Assembly (NCBI GenBank): GCA_030248065.1
Contig: JASAMV010004872.1
Location: forward strand, 1 to 64,000
Reading direction: 5' to 3'
Source of the DNA: Rhynchonema sp. JSB1_4
Taxonomy: Eukaryota > Nematoda > Chromadorea > Monhysterida > Xyalidae
Length of the DNA: 64,000 bases
Both the position numbers and the translations under genes were made by a program. The notes under the pieces were generated by a model that was given only the letters and a program-made list of their open reading frames with translations, was not told the origin of the DNA and did not search any database. Positions within the stretch are counted from its first letter, which is position 1, and every line of letters starts with the position of its first letter. Below are positions 22,501-32,559 of the stretch, piece by piece.

Positions 22501-25500
22501 TACCCCCAGACTCCCTTTGTTCAGCCAAAAAAAAGCAATGTGCGCACAATGTCAGATGTTCTGCCGGCGATAAATAAGAAAATAATATAGCGCCAAAAGC
22601 AAGGCTTATCGATGCGTGGTCAACTCAGCCCTGAGTGAGCGCGAGAAATAACGCATGGCGCTCGGCGTGAGTTGACCACTTCAGTTGACGAGTTGAATAT
22701 AAGCCGGCGTGAATTTTGCAAGCCCTGGTTGGCTGGTAACCCTCATGTAGCAGCAGGTGGTTGGCTGCTTCACACAGACGGCTTCCTGCGAAACCAACGC
22801 ATTCCAATTGTACAATATGTATACAATGTACATAAGTACCACAAACTGATCAGCTGGGATGAAACCGACAAAGCCGCACACATAGTATCACGATCGCATG
22901 AGGTTGACTGACTGGATATGGCACTCTCTCCACTATAACTGTTGTGCAAAAGGCAAGCTTACGCTTCTCTGTTTGGAATTCCTTGGAGTCACATCAGGTG
23001 ATTTGATACTACAGCACCGAGGGACATTGCTCCAACCTGAGCTACAGTATGTACATATGGATATGAATATGTCGATCCCCCATGCGCGCAAACAGTGAGT
23101 GGTAAATGATTTGGGGCAAATTGTTTTGTCTTCAACGCAAATAGTCAACGCTGTTGGTCGTCAAACCCTCTGCCAGACTAAAACAGCCCAAGTGGCTAAA
23201 CATGCTGCTCATATATACCCAACGCTTTAGGGCGGACTTAGGTTGAACACGGAAACCGGAACACGGAAATATTTCCGTGTTCCGTGAATATTTTGGAGAA
23301 TCGCGGAACACGGAAATATTTCCGTGCCACGGAACACGGAAATGATTCAGGCACGCAAACGGTGCTTTTGCAAATGACAAAAGCCAGCGTGCTGACGTCA
23401 AAAGCCCGCGTGTTGACGCAAACAGCAATTACTATTGACACGGAAATATTTCCGTGTTCCGTGAAAATAAAAAAAACACGGAACACTGAAACCAGAAATA
23501 TTTCCGTGTCACGGAAATATTTCCGCGCACGGAAATCCACGAAACTGGTTTGTATGTAAATTATTTCCGTGTTCCGGTTTCCGTGTTCAACCTAAGGGCG
23601 CGCCCATGTAGGCCAGGGCCAGGGCCGGGGCCGGGGCCGTATCAAGGGCACGGTCATTTTGGGATTTTATTTAGGTTAGGCATATGTATTTGTTCAAGCA
23701 AAGTAATATAAAGCGCTTTATTCTTAAAAATACTGGCTGATGAAAAGTCACCAGATGACATAAATTTTTTGAGCAACCACAGTAAACGACATGTCTGCGC
23801 GAAATTCGAGTAACCTATAACTCAACCAATCAGCGAAACGCGCACGTCGTGTATGCGCACGGTCAAAAGCAAACTGTATGTGTATAATTGCAGGTAGAAA
23901 TTCAGTGTTTTGTCAACCATATTTCAAACTGCAGCCCGAATTTGCAAAAGAAAAAACACAAGATAGCCATGCCCTTGATAAATCAGGCAGTAGCGCACCC
24001 AACGCGAACACACACGCACAGCTGCATATACGAAACCAATGTTGGATTATTGACAACCCTGCAGTTGAAACGTCGCCTATCCAGAAAAATGTTTCGCACC
24101 GGCCCCGGCCCTGGCCCCGGCCCCGGCCCTGGCCCCGGCCCCGGCCCGGCCCGGGGGGTGCCCCCTTGTCGGCCTGGGTCGGGGCCGGGGCCAGGGCCTC
24201 GGACATAGATTATTTTTCATGGCCCCGGCCCCGGCCCTGGCCCTGGCCTACATGGGCGCGCCCTAAGTCCGCCCTAATCCGCACATTGCAAAGTATGCAT
24301 ACGCACTAACCTACATTCTAGATCATGTCATTCGTGCGAGTTAGAGAAAGCATGGAAAAAGCTTCATGCGCACGAATTTCCTACAGCAAAACAATGCTTG
24401 TTCGGTCATCCGTTGTGCACTTAACGAAATTGAAAACAGTAATAAACGCCGAATAGTGTTCTTCCGCGTTATTCTTGTATGGTATGTTCGCATGGGGCAT
24501 GTTTTCCAAAAGAATACCAATGCCGCGATGCGAGCCAACTTTGATAAACAACGTGCAATTATTAAACTGGATTAATGCTACGATAGCAAACGCACTCATA
24601 TGACTTTGGCCTGTTCAAACACAGTGATTGAATCAATAGGAATCTTCTTTCACAAATGAAAGGAAAAAGGAAATAGGAGAACAGAACATGAATTTGTTCA
24701 GTGAAGTCGGGGCACAGAAACAGAAAATCTGATTTCATCCCCGCAGCGATAATACTTTCGGAACGAGAACAAAGCCAAATGCGCCGAATATTTTGCAAAA
24801 TTAGCGTCAGAAATATTTTTTCAATCCTTGTCTGACGATTGAGCATGTAGGCTTTTTGCAAATTGAACTACAGCGTGCGTATCTTGTAGCGAGCATGTTG
24901 GGAACGAAACGAAAGTCGGATTGGTTTCACCCGGAGAGGCGCCACGGAAACATGGAAGATTAATCGTCAAAAGGAAGCAATAAAAAGGCTCAAAGCTGAC
25001 AAGAGGCACAAGTCAAAAAAAAAGAATTTGTTATTTGAATGAAGCTGCTGGCTTTGTGTTGGTCAAGTGGCAGATAAAAAATATTACCACGGTATGGCCG
25101 GTATGCAAAGCACATTGCGGGCAAACCTCGCGGGGTTGCGGTTGAGGAGGGATGGGGGGGGGTGGAACGAAATGGGTTGAATCGTATTCTGATCTTGCGA
25201 TTTCGTTGTTTCAGTGATTTCGACCAGCATAAAAGTTCCTCACAGCTACACACCAGGGAAACAACTATTAAGCTGGTCGAAATTAGAGAAACTGCAGAAT
25301 CTCAAGATCTAACCCAGCCTACTGCACCTGTGTATCGACATGCCCCCCAACCAACCCAGCGCGACTGCCGGAAAAGCACATACCGACCTACATATAATAA
25401 TTGTCAACAATTGGGAGGTATGTACCCAATATTCATTACCTTTGAGCTCCTAATTCAAAGAAAGTGTGTCACACACCTCAGATGCACAAAAATAGTGTAC

Positions 25501-28423
25501 ATTTTCATCAGGTTATTCAAACACCACCATCTGGTACACAAAAACTGTCTTGGTAAAACAAAAACACCATGTACTGTACATATGTTTCAATTGCGAATAT
25601 TCAGCTCTAGGAACACTAAAGGTGCCGTTAATTCTGCCCTGATAAACTTTCCAGCGGGTCGAAGGGCTGCAGGTCAAAAAGCCTGCATCGAACACAAACA
25701 ATACGAGTTAGTGTACATTAGAGGAGCACATTTATCAAAGTATTAAATTTGATGACAAGCCGCTTTCAAAATCCAAACACGCGGTGTTGAATTGGTAGCA
25801 CTTGGACTTGAATTTCAGCGCATATGGCTGCATAGTTCTGGACCAAAACTGATACGATAGCCGATAGATACATATACGTGGTACTTAGAATGTCGAAATT
25901 AGTTTTCCACACGCGACCACCCAAATCTGTGTATCTTTAGATAGAACGTACATTTGAAATTTTGCTCGTTGCTCTACTATACGTGAATTCGTATACATAT
26001 GTGGCCACTTTCACCTGGGCAACCCGCGGGTCGCTTTCGGGTGACCCAGCAAATGCAGCAGGCACAGACAGGCTGACTAAAAAAAATCAGACCCGCTGGT
26101 CTGCCCGGGTGAGCGTATGTTTCACGCTGCTGCCTTTGCCTTGCACACCCGCCGGTGACTCGGATTGCCAGGTGAAAGGGACCACGTCCCGTACTAGGTG
26201 CCATAGGTACACACCTCACCGTAACAACACAACCGCTTGAAGGGGGATAAACACTACTATACTGCTAAAAACTATTCTCAGTTACTGGGCTTGTCAGACA
26301 AGCACTGCAGCGGCTCTCACAGGAAAAATTTTGATTAATTCCAGTTGACAGTTTTCCCATTAACGGCGGAGGTGGAGTTTCGCAAAGCACGATTAGCAAC
26401 CTGGTTATTTAGAATGAGTAGAAATGGACAAAAACATGAGCATGAACATGAGTTTGCCACAAGCTAAAAGCTAAACCGACGTTGTATAGCTGCTGTGCAT
26501 AAGAAGCAAACGTGGCGCGAGTGAATTTTCATTGTGAGATGAGGTATACACCATAGGAGCCTATGTAGGTACTGGGGCTTGTTTGTAGCTATGTATGTGC
26601 AGTATGTATGTATGATCTATTTCAGTAATTTTAATTATGTATTAGTACTGCGGATGTCAGCCTAACGGGCTTCCAGTTTTTTTCATAGCACCCATTGCCA
26701 CTGTATAGTTCTTGTATGAGCAGCAAACTGTGGAGGCTTGAAGAGCCAAACTGTGTGTTCATGTGTAAAGACGGCGGGAAATCTAGGGCGTACGCTTATA
26801 CGCATGGAAAGTATATCCCAAGTGCAGTGCAACTTTGTCCTGCTTTCCTCATGCTCCTGCTGTGAACATGACACCTTTGTGTGTAAAGATATACTGTAAG
26901 GCACGGATGCATACGTGTGAGCATATGGTTGCTCGTGTTGATCACGAGCGTGCTGTTGAGATAGGAATTATGTATGTTTAGCGCTTACGGCACGAGCGCC
27001 AGCTGCATATTGAATTCTGCAGGTTTAAAGGTGCTGGTCAACAACCCTTCGATCTGTTTCGCATGTTCTCAGTATTCCGTTTGGTCACAGATGTTTCATA
27101 AACGCCTTGGCTCTAATTGAAGACCGTATTCACTTTTTTGGCACTACCACATTTCGTGCTATTTTGCCAAAACCACAAGACGTTCGAAAAATAATATTTC
27201 CCTTTACAGAACACATAGCCATTTATCACGCTACTCAAGCTATCAAAGACCGATTCCCACCGGTAATAAGTTTTGACAAAAGTTCGCTCAACAAATATTC
27301 ACGGAACACGGAAGACGGAAATATTTCCGTGTTCCGGTTTCCGTGTTCAACCTGAGTTCGCCATAAAGGGTGGTATAGTAAATTTTCAAATTCTCTGCCG
27401 CACAATAAAATACGCCCCATAGTTAATGTCCAGACTTTTGATCAACTTTTGAAACATTCCGGCGCAGCAGACACGTGCAGCTTGCCTGCCAGCCGGGCAG
27501 CTGTGCACAATGTTTCAGAACTGTGTGTGGTTAGCTTTCGTGTTTAGACGTGGACATTAACTATGGGGCGTATTTTATTGTGCGTCAGTGAATTTGGAAA
27601 TTTACTATATGGGTGATGTTTTCGAAACGGTCAGTTGGGTGTAGAGGTCGGTGGAAAGCTCGGTCGACAGCTCAGTGTGATAGACCTCGGTGTAAACTTG
27701 AAACATTCCACGTTAATAACAGGCAATGTTTCACGTTTACACCGAGCTACGCTGACCGAGCTTTCGACCGAACTTTACACCGACCTTTACGCCCAACTTA
27801 ACTGACCTTTACACCGTTTCGAAAATTCCACCCTATGTCAAACGTTACCTGACAACACACGTTTTCTTGGGGGAACATAAACCACAGCACGGAGTTGATG
27901 CCGGAATTTTCAACTTAAAGTCCCCCCACCCGAATAGAAGCCTTGGGGACTCCAAGTGCAAAGTTTCCCATTTAAACTCCGGGGATCTAAAATGCTCATA
28001 ATCTAGAATGTCCCCAACTGCCCGGTTGAAAGGACCCAATTAGGGCTAAAAGCGGAAACGTTTCCACTTAAAGCCAAAAGGAGGCTCAAATAGCTTTTTT
28101 CTTTTTTGTCTATGGACTTGCACCAATTTCCACATGAAGTGTAAAACTCAGGTAGTGCGTGATTGCAAAAACCCATGTCTTTGAGAGCTGTAAACCTCGA
28201 TAGTTTTAATTTTAGAGTATAATCAAATCTCGGGACACAAGTTTGGTTCTTCGCTCAATCAATCAGACAGAACCGAGACATGAAGCTCGCCTTTGATGCT
28301 GATATTTGATTTTGCTCCAAAAGTAATGCTTTTGATCTCGTGAATCAAAGACCCAGTTTGTTTGCAGGACAATATCAACTCGGCGCTGTCTTTCATTTCC
28401 ACCCAAAAAAAATGTGGCCGTCG
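19527..28423 (+). CDS. Possible type II membrane protein, three 5' exons, rest not found
   Basis: Exons 19,527-19,687, 25,215-25,417 and 28,368-28,423 are phase-compatible at both junctions. The ATG opens MNSKQIFALLFFTLTISDLI and the hydrophobic run continues to about residue 29, followed by a basic/acidic segment (NAKRLLDIDSDREG). This is the layout of a signal anchor with a short cytosolic tail, as in Golgi glycosyltransferases. Exon 2 encodes a polar stem-like region (about 67 residues) between a good TTTCAG acceptor and a GTATGT donor. Exon 3 reads QYQLGAVFHFHPKKMWPS. No catalytic domain was found downstream on this strand, so function cannot be assigned. The introns are 5.5 and 2.9 kb and filled with palindromic elements. 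The exon chain is an inference, and each exon alone could be spurious. Confidence 0.4.
20437..20500. repeat. Short hairpin
   Basis: ACAGGCCCGTAGTAACTGAC on the left pairs with AACGTTGGAAGTTATAGGGC then CTGT on the right. It is a roughly 60-bp stem-loop in a plus-strand intron and probably a relic of a small palindromic element. Confidence 0.5.
20771..21051. mobile_element. Palindromic MITE (TATAGTCCRTCC family), copy 3, diverged
   Basis: The ends read TATAGGCAATCCATCGGCTC then ATGGCACTTTTT on the left and GTGCCATGAGCTGGCGGGTT then GCCTATA on the right. The terminal CATGGCAC segment matches the other two copies, but the interior does not. Confidence 0.65.
21052..22200. other. Intronic stretch with no recognised element
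   Basis: No gene or clear repeat was found here apart from a short GTAT run near 21,626-21,641. Confidence 0.4.
22221..22507. mobile_element. Palindromic element of about 285 bp
   Basis: The left arm (GCCTCATGCATTTTTACAGA through CGAAGTCGAGGCAGGCAACA) is repeated inverted at 22,395-22,478 (GTTGCCTGCCTCGACTTCGA through CAACGCATGAGGC). The inverted similarity decays but continues outward to about 22,221 and 22,507. Non-coding. Confidence 0.75.
22614..22695. mobile_element. Small GTGGTCAACTC palindrome with a GAGCGCGAGAAATA core
   Basis: GCGTGGTCAACTCAG on the left pairs with GAGTTGACCACTTCAG on the right. The centre carries TGAGCGCGAGAAATA, shared with 29,010-29,117 and the unit near 9,698. 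See also the half-copy near 44,124. Confidence 0.6.
23229..24278. mobile_element. GC-rich inverted-repeat element, host of the nested GGTTGAACACGG copy
   Basis: Outer ends AGGGCGGACTTAG and CTAAGTCCGCCCT, followed inward by GGCGCGCCCATGTAGGCC and its inverse. Next to them are runs of GGCCCTGGCCCCGGCC-type words on both sides (23,610-23,640; 24,101-24,250). The centre 23,650-24,090 is ordinary AT-richer sequence. Open frames across the GGCCCC runs are artefacts of composition. Confidence 0.7.
23242..23594. mobile_element. GGTTGAACACGG palindromic element rich in CACGGAAATATTTCCGTG words, nested insertion
   Basis: The ends are GGTTGAACACGGAAACCGG and its inverse. The interior repeats the perfect palindrome CACGGAAATATTTCCGTG. 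It interrupts the left end of the GC-rich element spanning 23,229-24,278: the intact right end reads CGCGCCCTAAGTCCGCCCTA, while the left end is split after GGCGGACTTA. The junctions are consistent with a TA duplication. A half copy lies at 27,290-27,353. Confidence 0.75.
24300..25200. other. Intronic stretch with no recognised element
   Basis: I see no exon with acceptable splice sites and no clear repeat between the GC-rich element and the exon at 25,215. Confidence 0.4.
26001..26185. mobile_element. Palindromic element of about 185 bp
   Basis: GTGGCCACTTTCACCTGGGC on the left pairs with GCCAGGTGAAAGGGACCAC on the right, and adjoining GCGGGTCGC/GGTGAC segments also pair imperfectly. Non-coding. 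Confidence 0.55.
27290..27353. mobile_element. Half copy of the GGTTGAACACGG element
   Basis: It ends TTCCGGTTTCCGTGTTCAACC, identical to the right end of the copy at 23,242-23,594. Its left end stops within an internal AAATATTCACGGAACACGG segment, so about half of the element is present. Confidence 0.7.
27369..27606. mobile_element. Palindromic element A of an adjacent pair
   Basis: GGGTGGTATAGTAAATTTTC and CCCCATAGTTAATGTC on the left pair with GACATTAACTATGGGGCG and GGAAATTTACTATATGGGTG on the right. Non-coding. Confidence 0.75.
27604..27835. mobile_element. Palindromic element B of an adjacent pair (GGGTGnnnTTTTCGAAAC family)
   Basis: GGGTGATGTTTTCGAAACGG and GGTCGGTGGAAAGCTCGGTC on the left pair with GACCGAGCTTTCGACC and CCGTTTCGAAAATTCCACCC on the right. 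A half copy begins near 30,262 (GGGTGGCATTTTCGAAACGG) and runs to about 30,365. Confidence 0.75.
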
Positions 28424-28429
28424 GTGATG

Positions 28430-28990
28430 TTAGACACACACTTTATGGCCGCTGGTCAAGAACCCGTCGACCGCGTTTAGTTTTGCGTCACTTGTACTAC
28501 ATACAGTAATACAGGCAAAGACTGGGCATCGCGTTCAGGGGCTACACGGAGGCTCGCGGGCACCCCCCTAAACTACCATAATCATTGAGCTACCGTACCA
28601 AACATTCACTGTTGTAAATTTGGTGACATCACTGTATTTTTGTGACATCGACGCGAGATCCGGCAGTACGAGATTGATATGGGGCGACACACAAGCGTGC
28701 GCGGGAGAGCTGCTAATCCGCTTGCAGTGACAGTCGGCCTTCCATATCTGGTTTCCAATGTTTCGAGTGCAGGAATAGGGCACCATTCTGAGATACTTTG
28801 GCCACAACGGCAAGTTTTTGAAACCATCTTGTATTTGAGTAAGATTACCTGTTGTGTAACACTTACCACCTCTTTCTAAGACGTTTGCAGACCACCATCC
28901 ACTAATACACCCACACACACATCCTAAACTGAACAAAATGTCTACACAGATGCATAATGGAGCTGGTTTGATTGGTCTGATAAAAAAACT
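28430..28990. other. Stretch with one long minus-strand open frame of doubtful status
   Basis: A 122-codon minus frame (28,568-28,936) contains several Cys and Trp residues (for example QIWKADCHCKRISSSP). It lacks a clear start, a matching upstream exon and a recognisable domain. I do not call it a gene. Confidence 0.3.
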
Positions 28991-29005
28991 GATTTTCGGG
29001 CTTAT

Positions 29006-29119
29006 TGATATGTGGTCAACTCAGATCGTCAGCTAAAGTCGTCAACTGAAGGCAGCTTTGAGCGAGCGCGAGAAATAGCACCAGATGTGAATTGACGACT
29101 TTCCTTGACCACATATCTT
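29006..29119. mobile_element. Small GTGGTCAACTC palindrome, best copy
   Basis: TATGTGGTCAACTC on the left pairs with CTTGACCACATA on the right, with TA at both edges. Its core is GAGCGAGCGCGAGAAATAG. The left 25 bases, including the preceding GGGCTTATTGA, recur near 44,113-44,140. Confidence 0.65.
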
Positions 29120-29240
29120 TTCTAATAATTTTTTCGCATGCATTTAACAGGTGTTTGAGACAAGCAGATCTCCCACCAGCCCAAGCGTACCGAAAACAGA
29201 TTAAAAATAAAAATCTTGCTGTGTGCCACGTGCAATGGAT

Positions 29241-29903
29241 TATTGTGCGACGGTTCAGTCCCGGGGCACAGGTTCAGGCCAGGCCGATTCAGGCCCAGCT
29301 GGAGCCTAAGCATAAGCGTATGAATGGGTCAAATATGTTGGGCCTGAATCGGTCGGGTCTGAAAAACTGGGCCTGAAAAGGTCGGGCCTGAACCAGGGTT
29401 GGGCAACAAACGTTTTTTCCAAAAAAAATCGTTTTTTTAAACGCCCAGATGACCAAAATATGACCCCCAAAAAAATGAAAAACGCTCATGTTGGGAAGAA
29501 AACGTGGTTAAATGAAGTATTTCTATGTGTTCTGAGGCAAAATAAACGGGTTTCAACCCTTTTCTGGCGAGTTGTTAAGATCCCATATCAGACCCGCATC
29601 ATGGGACTAACTTTGGCCGGGGTCATCACTGAAAGTCAAACGCCGTATATCCACGTATCTCGACAAAGTAAAAATTGGTCGAAAATTTTTTAAAAAAAAT
29701 GGGACAAAAAATTGATTTCCTTGATAATCAGGGTACTTTCCCTGAAAAATCAGGGAAAATCAAGGAAATTCAGGATTTAAAAAAAAACGAAAAACGACCC
29801 AGGCTTTTTTTGAAAAAAAACGACGTTTTTTTAAGAAAAAAACGCCGTCGTTTTTTTTGCCCAACCCTGGCCTGAACTTCCGGGCCTGAAAGGTCGCGGA
29901 ATA
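29241..29903. mobile_element. 9-bp-TSD element with CGGGCCTGAA words, copy 1, split by a hAT-like insertion
   Basis: The ends are TATTGTGCGACGGT and GTCGCGGAATA, imperfect inverted repeats. The element is bounded by the direct repeat GCAATGGAT (29,232-29,240 and 29,904-29,912). Inside are repeated CGGGCCTGAA words in both orientations. Removing the 476-bp insertion and one TSD copy leaves about 179 bp, close to the intact 162-bp copy at 50,815-50,976. A 9-bp duplication is typical of Mutator-like elements, but no transposase is present. Confidence 0.8.
29394..29869. mobile_element. hAT-like MITE with CAGGGTTGGGC ends and 8-bp TSD
   Basis: It starts CAGGGTTGGGCAACAAACG and ends GCCCAACCCTG. 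It is flanked by GCCTGAAC on both sides (29,386-29,393; 29,870-29,877). The uninterrupted site GGGCCTGAACTTCCGGGCC is present at 50,941. The interior has A/T homopolymers around AACG/CGTT. Non-autonomous. Confidence 0.88.
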
Positions 29904-30261
29904 GCAATGGATGCATACTGCCTGCAACGCACCGCCCTTATCAAAATGCTATGAGTAATCGCGGGAGTACAATCAGGTGGTCTTCACAATATGTCTGCGT
30001 AGAGCGGATAAAGGAAGCCTAGTCTGTGACTAGTCCCTCTCGCAGCTGCATTCACGACGGACGCAAAGCTATGTATAGGGATGCGGGCTGCGGATCATCA
30101 GATGCTGCTCATTCGATAATTTTCCTTGGAGTCATGTCCTATTTGATTAAACCGTCAGCCCTGCCCTGCTTAGAGTTACGTGATCCTGTTCTGGAAATTC
30201 AGTTATTGCGAGGAATATTCACCGTCAATGGGGTTCACAGAGTTCACACTTTGATATTATG

Positions 30262-30366
30262 GGTGGCATTTTCGAAACGGTGTAAAGGTCAGTTGGGTGG
30301 AAAGCTCGGCGTGAGAAAGTTTCAGTGTACTAAAAGCTCTGCGTAAGCTTGAAACATTGCACGCTG
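30262..30366. repeat. Half copy of palindromic element B
   Basis: It matches the left half of 27,604-27,835 (TTTTCGAAACGG, GGTCAGTTGGGTG, GGAAAGCTCGG, CTTGAAACATT). It is followed by sequence related to the interior of the 49.1 and 62.0-kb elements (AGCAGACGCG, CTAAACGAAAGGTC). Confidence 0.6.
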
Positions 30367-30504
30367 AGCAAGCAGCAGACGCGCGTTTCTAAACGAAAGG
30401 TCAACTTTGACAGTTTGCGATGCAAGCGTAAATCGTTTGTTTGCAATCTGGTTCAGTTAAGCTGGTTGCAAAAACGGCAGCTACTGAGTAAATCAAAAAA
30501 AATC

Positions 30505-31073
30505 CGAGAACAAAAGAGAACTTTTCCACTGACTTGCACGTTTACGTCGATCACCTGCGATCTAATCCCCTTGGTCGTGACTTTGAGAACCTCGAAGGTA
30601 ACTCTGTGGGTATACATATGACAAAGGGAAGACCAACCTTCTGTTTGTGAATTTGGGGATATATTTGAAGAGAGATAAAGGCTTACACCATATTCATTTT
30701 GCGTCACAAAAGCAACAAACGACGACCACTGCAAACAGGCGAGCAACGTGGAGTCTGTCGATAGCTTACGACACGCTGTACAGTATACGGTATGGGCGGG
30801 TTGTCCTGTATTACACATGCAGCGGTTGTTGGGATGTGTGGGAACTGTATGAGTCCATTACAATACCATTTCAAACTGAAATATAAGCGCCTCAGGTAAT
30901 TTTTGAGAATCACGAGCAATAAAACACATGCAAACATGCTTTTTATCGTAAAAGTCAGAAAATAACGAAAAAAGTGAAAAAAATAATAAACAATGGACTT
31001 ACTTTTTGAAATTTGATGATGAAAAAAGTTTCAAAAATTAAAAAAAAATTATTGTCTTTTTTTAATCCAACCC
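30505..31073. mobile_element. CAGGGTTGGATTAAAAAA hAT-like element, 5'-truncated copy
   Basis: It is homologous to the interior and right side of 46,412-47,196 (for example GAGCAACGTGGAGTCTGTCG, CATTTCAAACTGAAATATAA) and ends TTTTTTTAATCCAACCCTG. The left terminus is missing. No coding frame is conserved between the two copies. Confidence 0.75.
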
Positions 31074-31296
31074 TGATGACTACACGCGCCCTTAGCAATA
31101 AATAGCAACGTTTTGCAGCTTTATCCGCCCAACGCGTGCATTGTGACAGCCGCCTTTGTGTTTTGTATTTTTTTTCTTTTTCGCACGTTCTGTGCTATTT
31201 TGGGTTTTTCGCTTGACGATAATCGAATAAAGTGGCATTATTTGCAGTGGCGGCGCCTTGTGTGACTAGAATCAGGCCGGTAAGTGAACTACTCAC

Positions 31297-31621
31297 CTGC
31301 ACCTCCTGTTCGACAAAATTCTGCCAGACACTTTTAGCCACCAGCGACTAATGACTTTTCATAAAGCACTCTTTGCTTGTCATTCTTTCATACACGCCGA
31401 GGGCTGATTCATTATTTAACATTGACGTTTTATACAAAAAAAGTTCTGAAACCCATAGCAGGCGTCAAATAAAAAACTGAGCTTATCACCCACCTAGTGA
31501 GTGTTTGTAGAATATCTTTTCGCTTTGCATATCGTCGCGACCAATCAACTTCGTGCAACACACCACGCATCGATACATTGCGTTCATCTTTGGCGGTAAA
31601 TTCGAATTTCAAATGGTAACA
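31297..31621 (-). CDS. Possible pair of minus-strand coding exons, orphan
   Basis: Exon 1, 31,621 down to 31,494 (or 31,490), encodes TAKDERNVSMRGVLHEVDWS and flanking residues and ends at a GTGGGT (or GTGATA) donor. Exon 2, 31,347-31,297, encodes SLVAKSVWQNFVEQEVQ and ends at a strong GTGAGT donor. Phases fit if the 31,490 donor is used. Base composition and amino-acid mix look coding, but no upstream or downstream partner exons were found and I do not recognise the protein. It could be a gene relic. Confidence 0.3.
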
Positions 31622-32050
31622 CTTTCAGACAGCTTACGGATGATAATCGCTCGACAGAGAGCTGTGTGGTGGTTCACATTGTTGCGCGCTTGCCTCGTTC
31701 GGAACAATGTAGATAAACAATATCGATAATATTGGCTAAAAAGCAATAAGCTGTCGTGGAAACATGCCTGGCAGATTACAAAATACCAGAAAAATTTGAA
31801 AAAATTAGCTTGCCCAAAAACATATTGAACTTCTCAACTGAACGAAAACGTGCAGTTTGGTTTTAGACCGCGCTGCTGGGGGGAAGCAATCTTGCGTGAA
31901 TTTTGAAATATATTTGGATGACTTATGAAAGAACTTGACAAAATAAATTTTATGTTTTTTTTGCAGACCATGCACTACATGATTCGCACAACGACTTACA
32001 TGAAAGTCTTGGGCGACAAGTCTATCCCTGAGTGTTAAATTTGGCCGATA

Positions 32051-32322
32051 TTGGTCGCACAATGACTAGGATAAGAATCCATCCAAAATTTTTCCAGGAT
32101 TGACAAGCCAGAAAATTCAAATTGACATTGCGCGGCAACGTGTAATCACACATATGCAGTAAGCGAAATGTTTCAGGGATTGAAAACGGGTTGACTGGCT
32201 GGTTTATTTTCAGACGAAAATATTTTGCAGGAAATACAAATAGCGCAGTGGTTAAGTGTGGTTCATCTTTGGAATCCTGAAAATCAAGGTTGTTTTGGGT
32301 GGATTCTCATATGGTCACCAAT
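32051..32322. mobile_element. TTGGTCGCACAATG element, copy 1, TA-flanked
   Basis: Ends TA-TTGGTCGCACAATGAC on the left and ATGGTCACCAA-TA on the right. Interior features shared with the copies near 36,958-37,229 and 55,476-55,762 are an AATGTTTCAG segment, a TATTTTCAG segment and a GTGGTTAAGTGTG segment. Confidence 0.7.
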
Positions 32323-32559
32323 ATCAAAGCTTGTTCAAAGAAATTGACCGTGACACCGGAAGAAATGTTTGGGAAAACGCTGGGTTGGTGATCTGCAGCG
32401 AGGAGTGCTTTACCATTCAGGACATTTTTAGATGCGTTATATGCGACGAAAATCAAGAACAAGTCCAGCGCCAAGAAGGATACCTTCTCACGTCGCCTTG
32501 GCCACAACGGGTTCGGGCAGTGAAAAGAAATTGGTGAAAGGTGGATCCACACGATAATT

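Noticed and set aside
25162..25746. Longest single open frame in the window (194 codons, plus strand)
   Set aside because: Only 25,215-25,417 has splice support and coding-like composition. The rest reads through a strong GTATGT donor into intron-like sequence, so the full frame is not a gene.
28568..28936. 122-codon minus frame with several Cys and Trp
   Set aside because: No start context, no partner exons and no recognisable domain. Kept only as an unresolved open frame.
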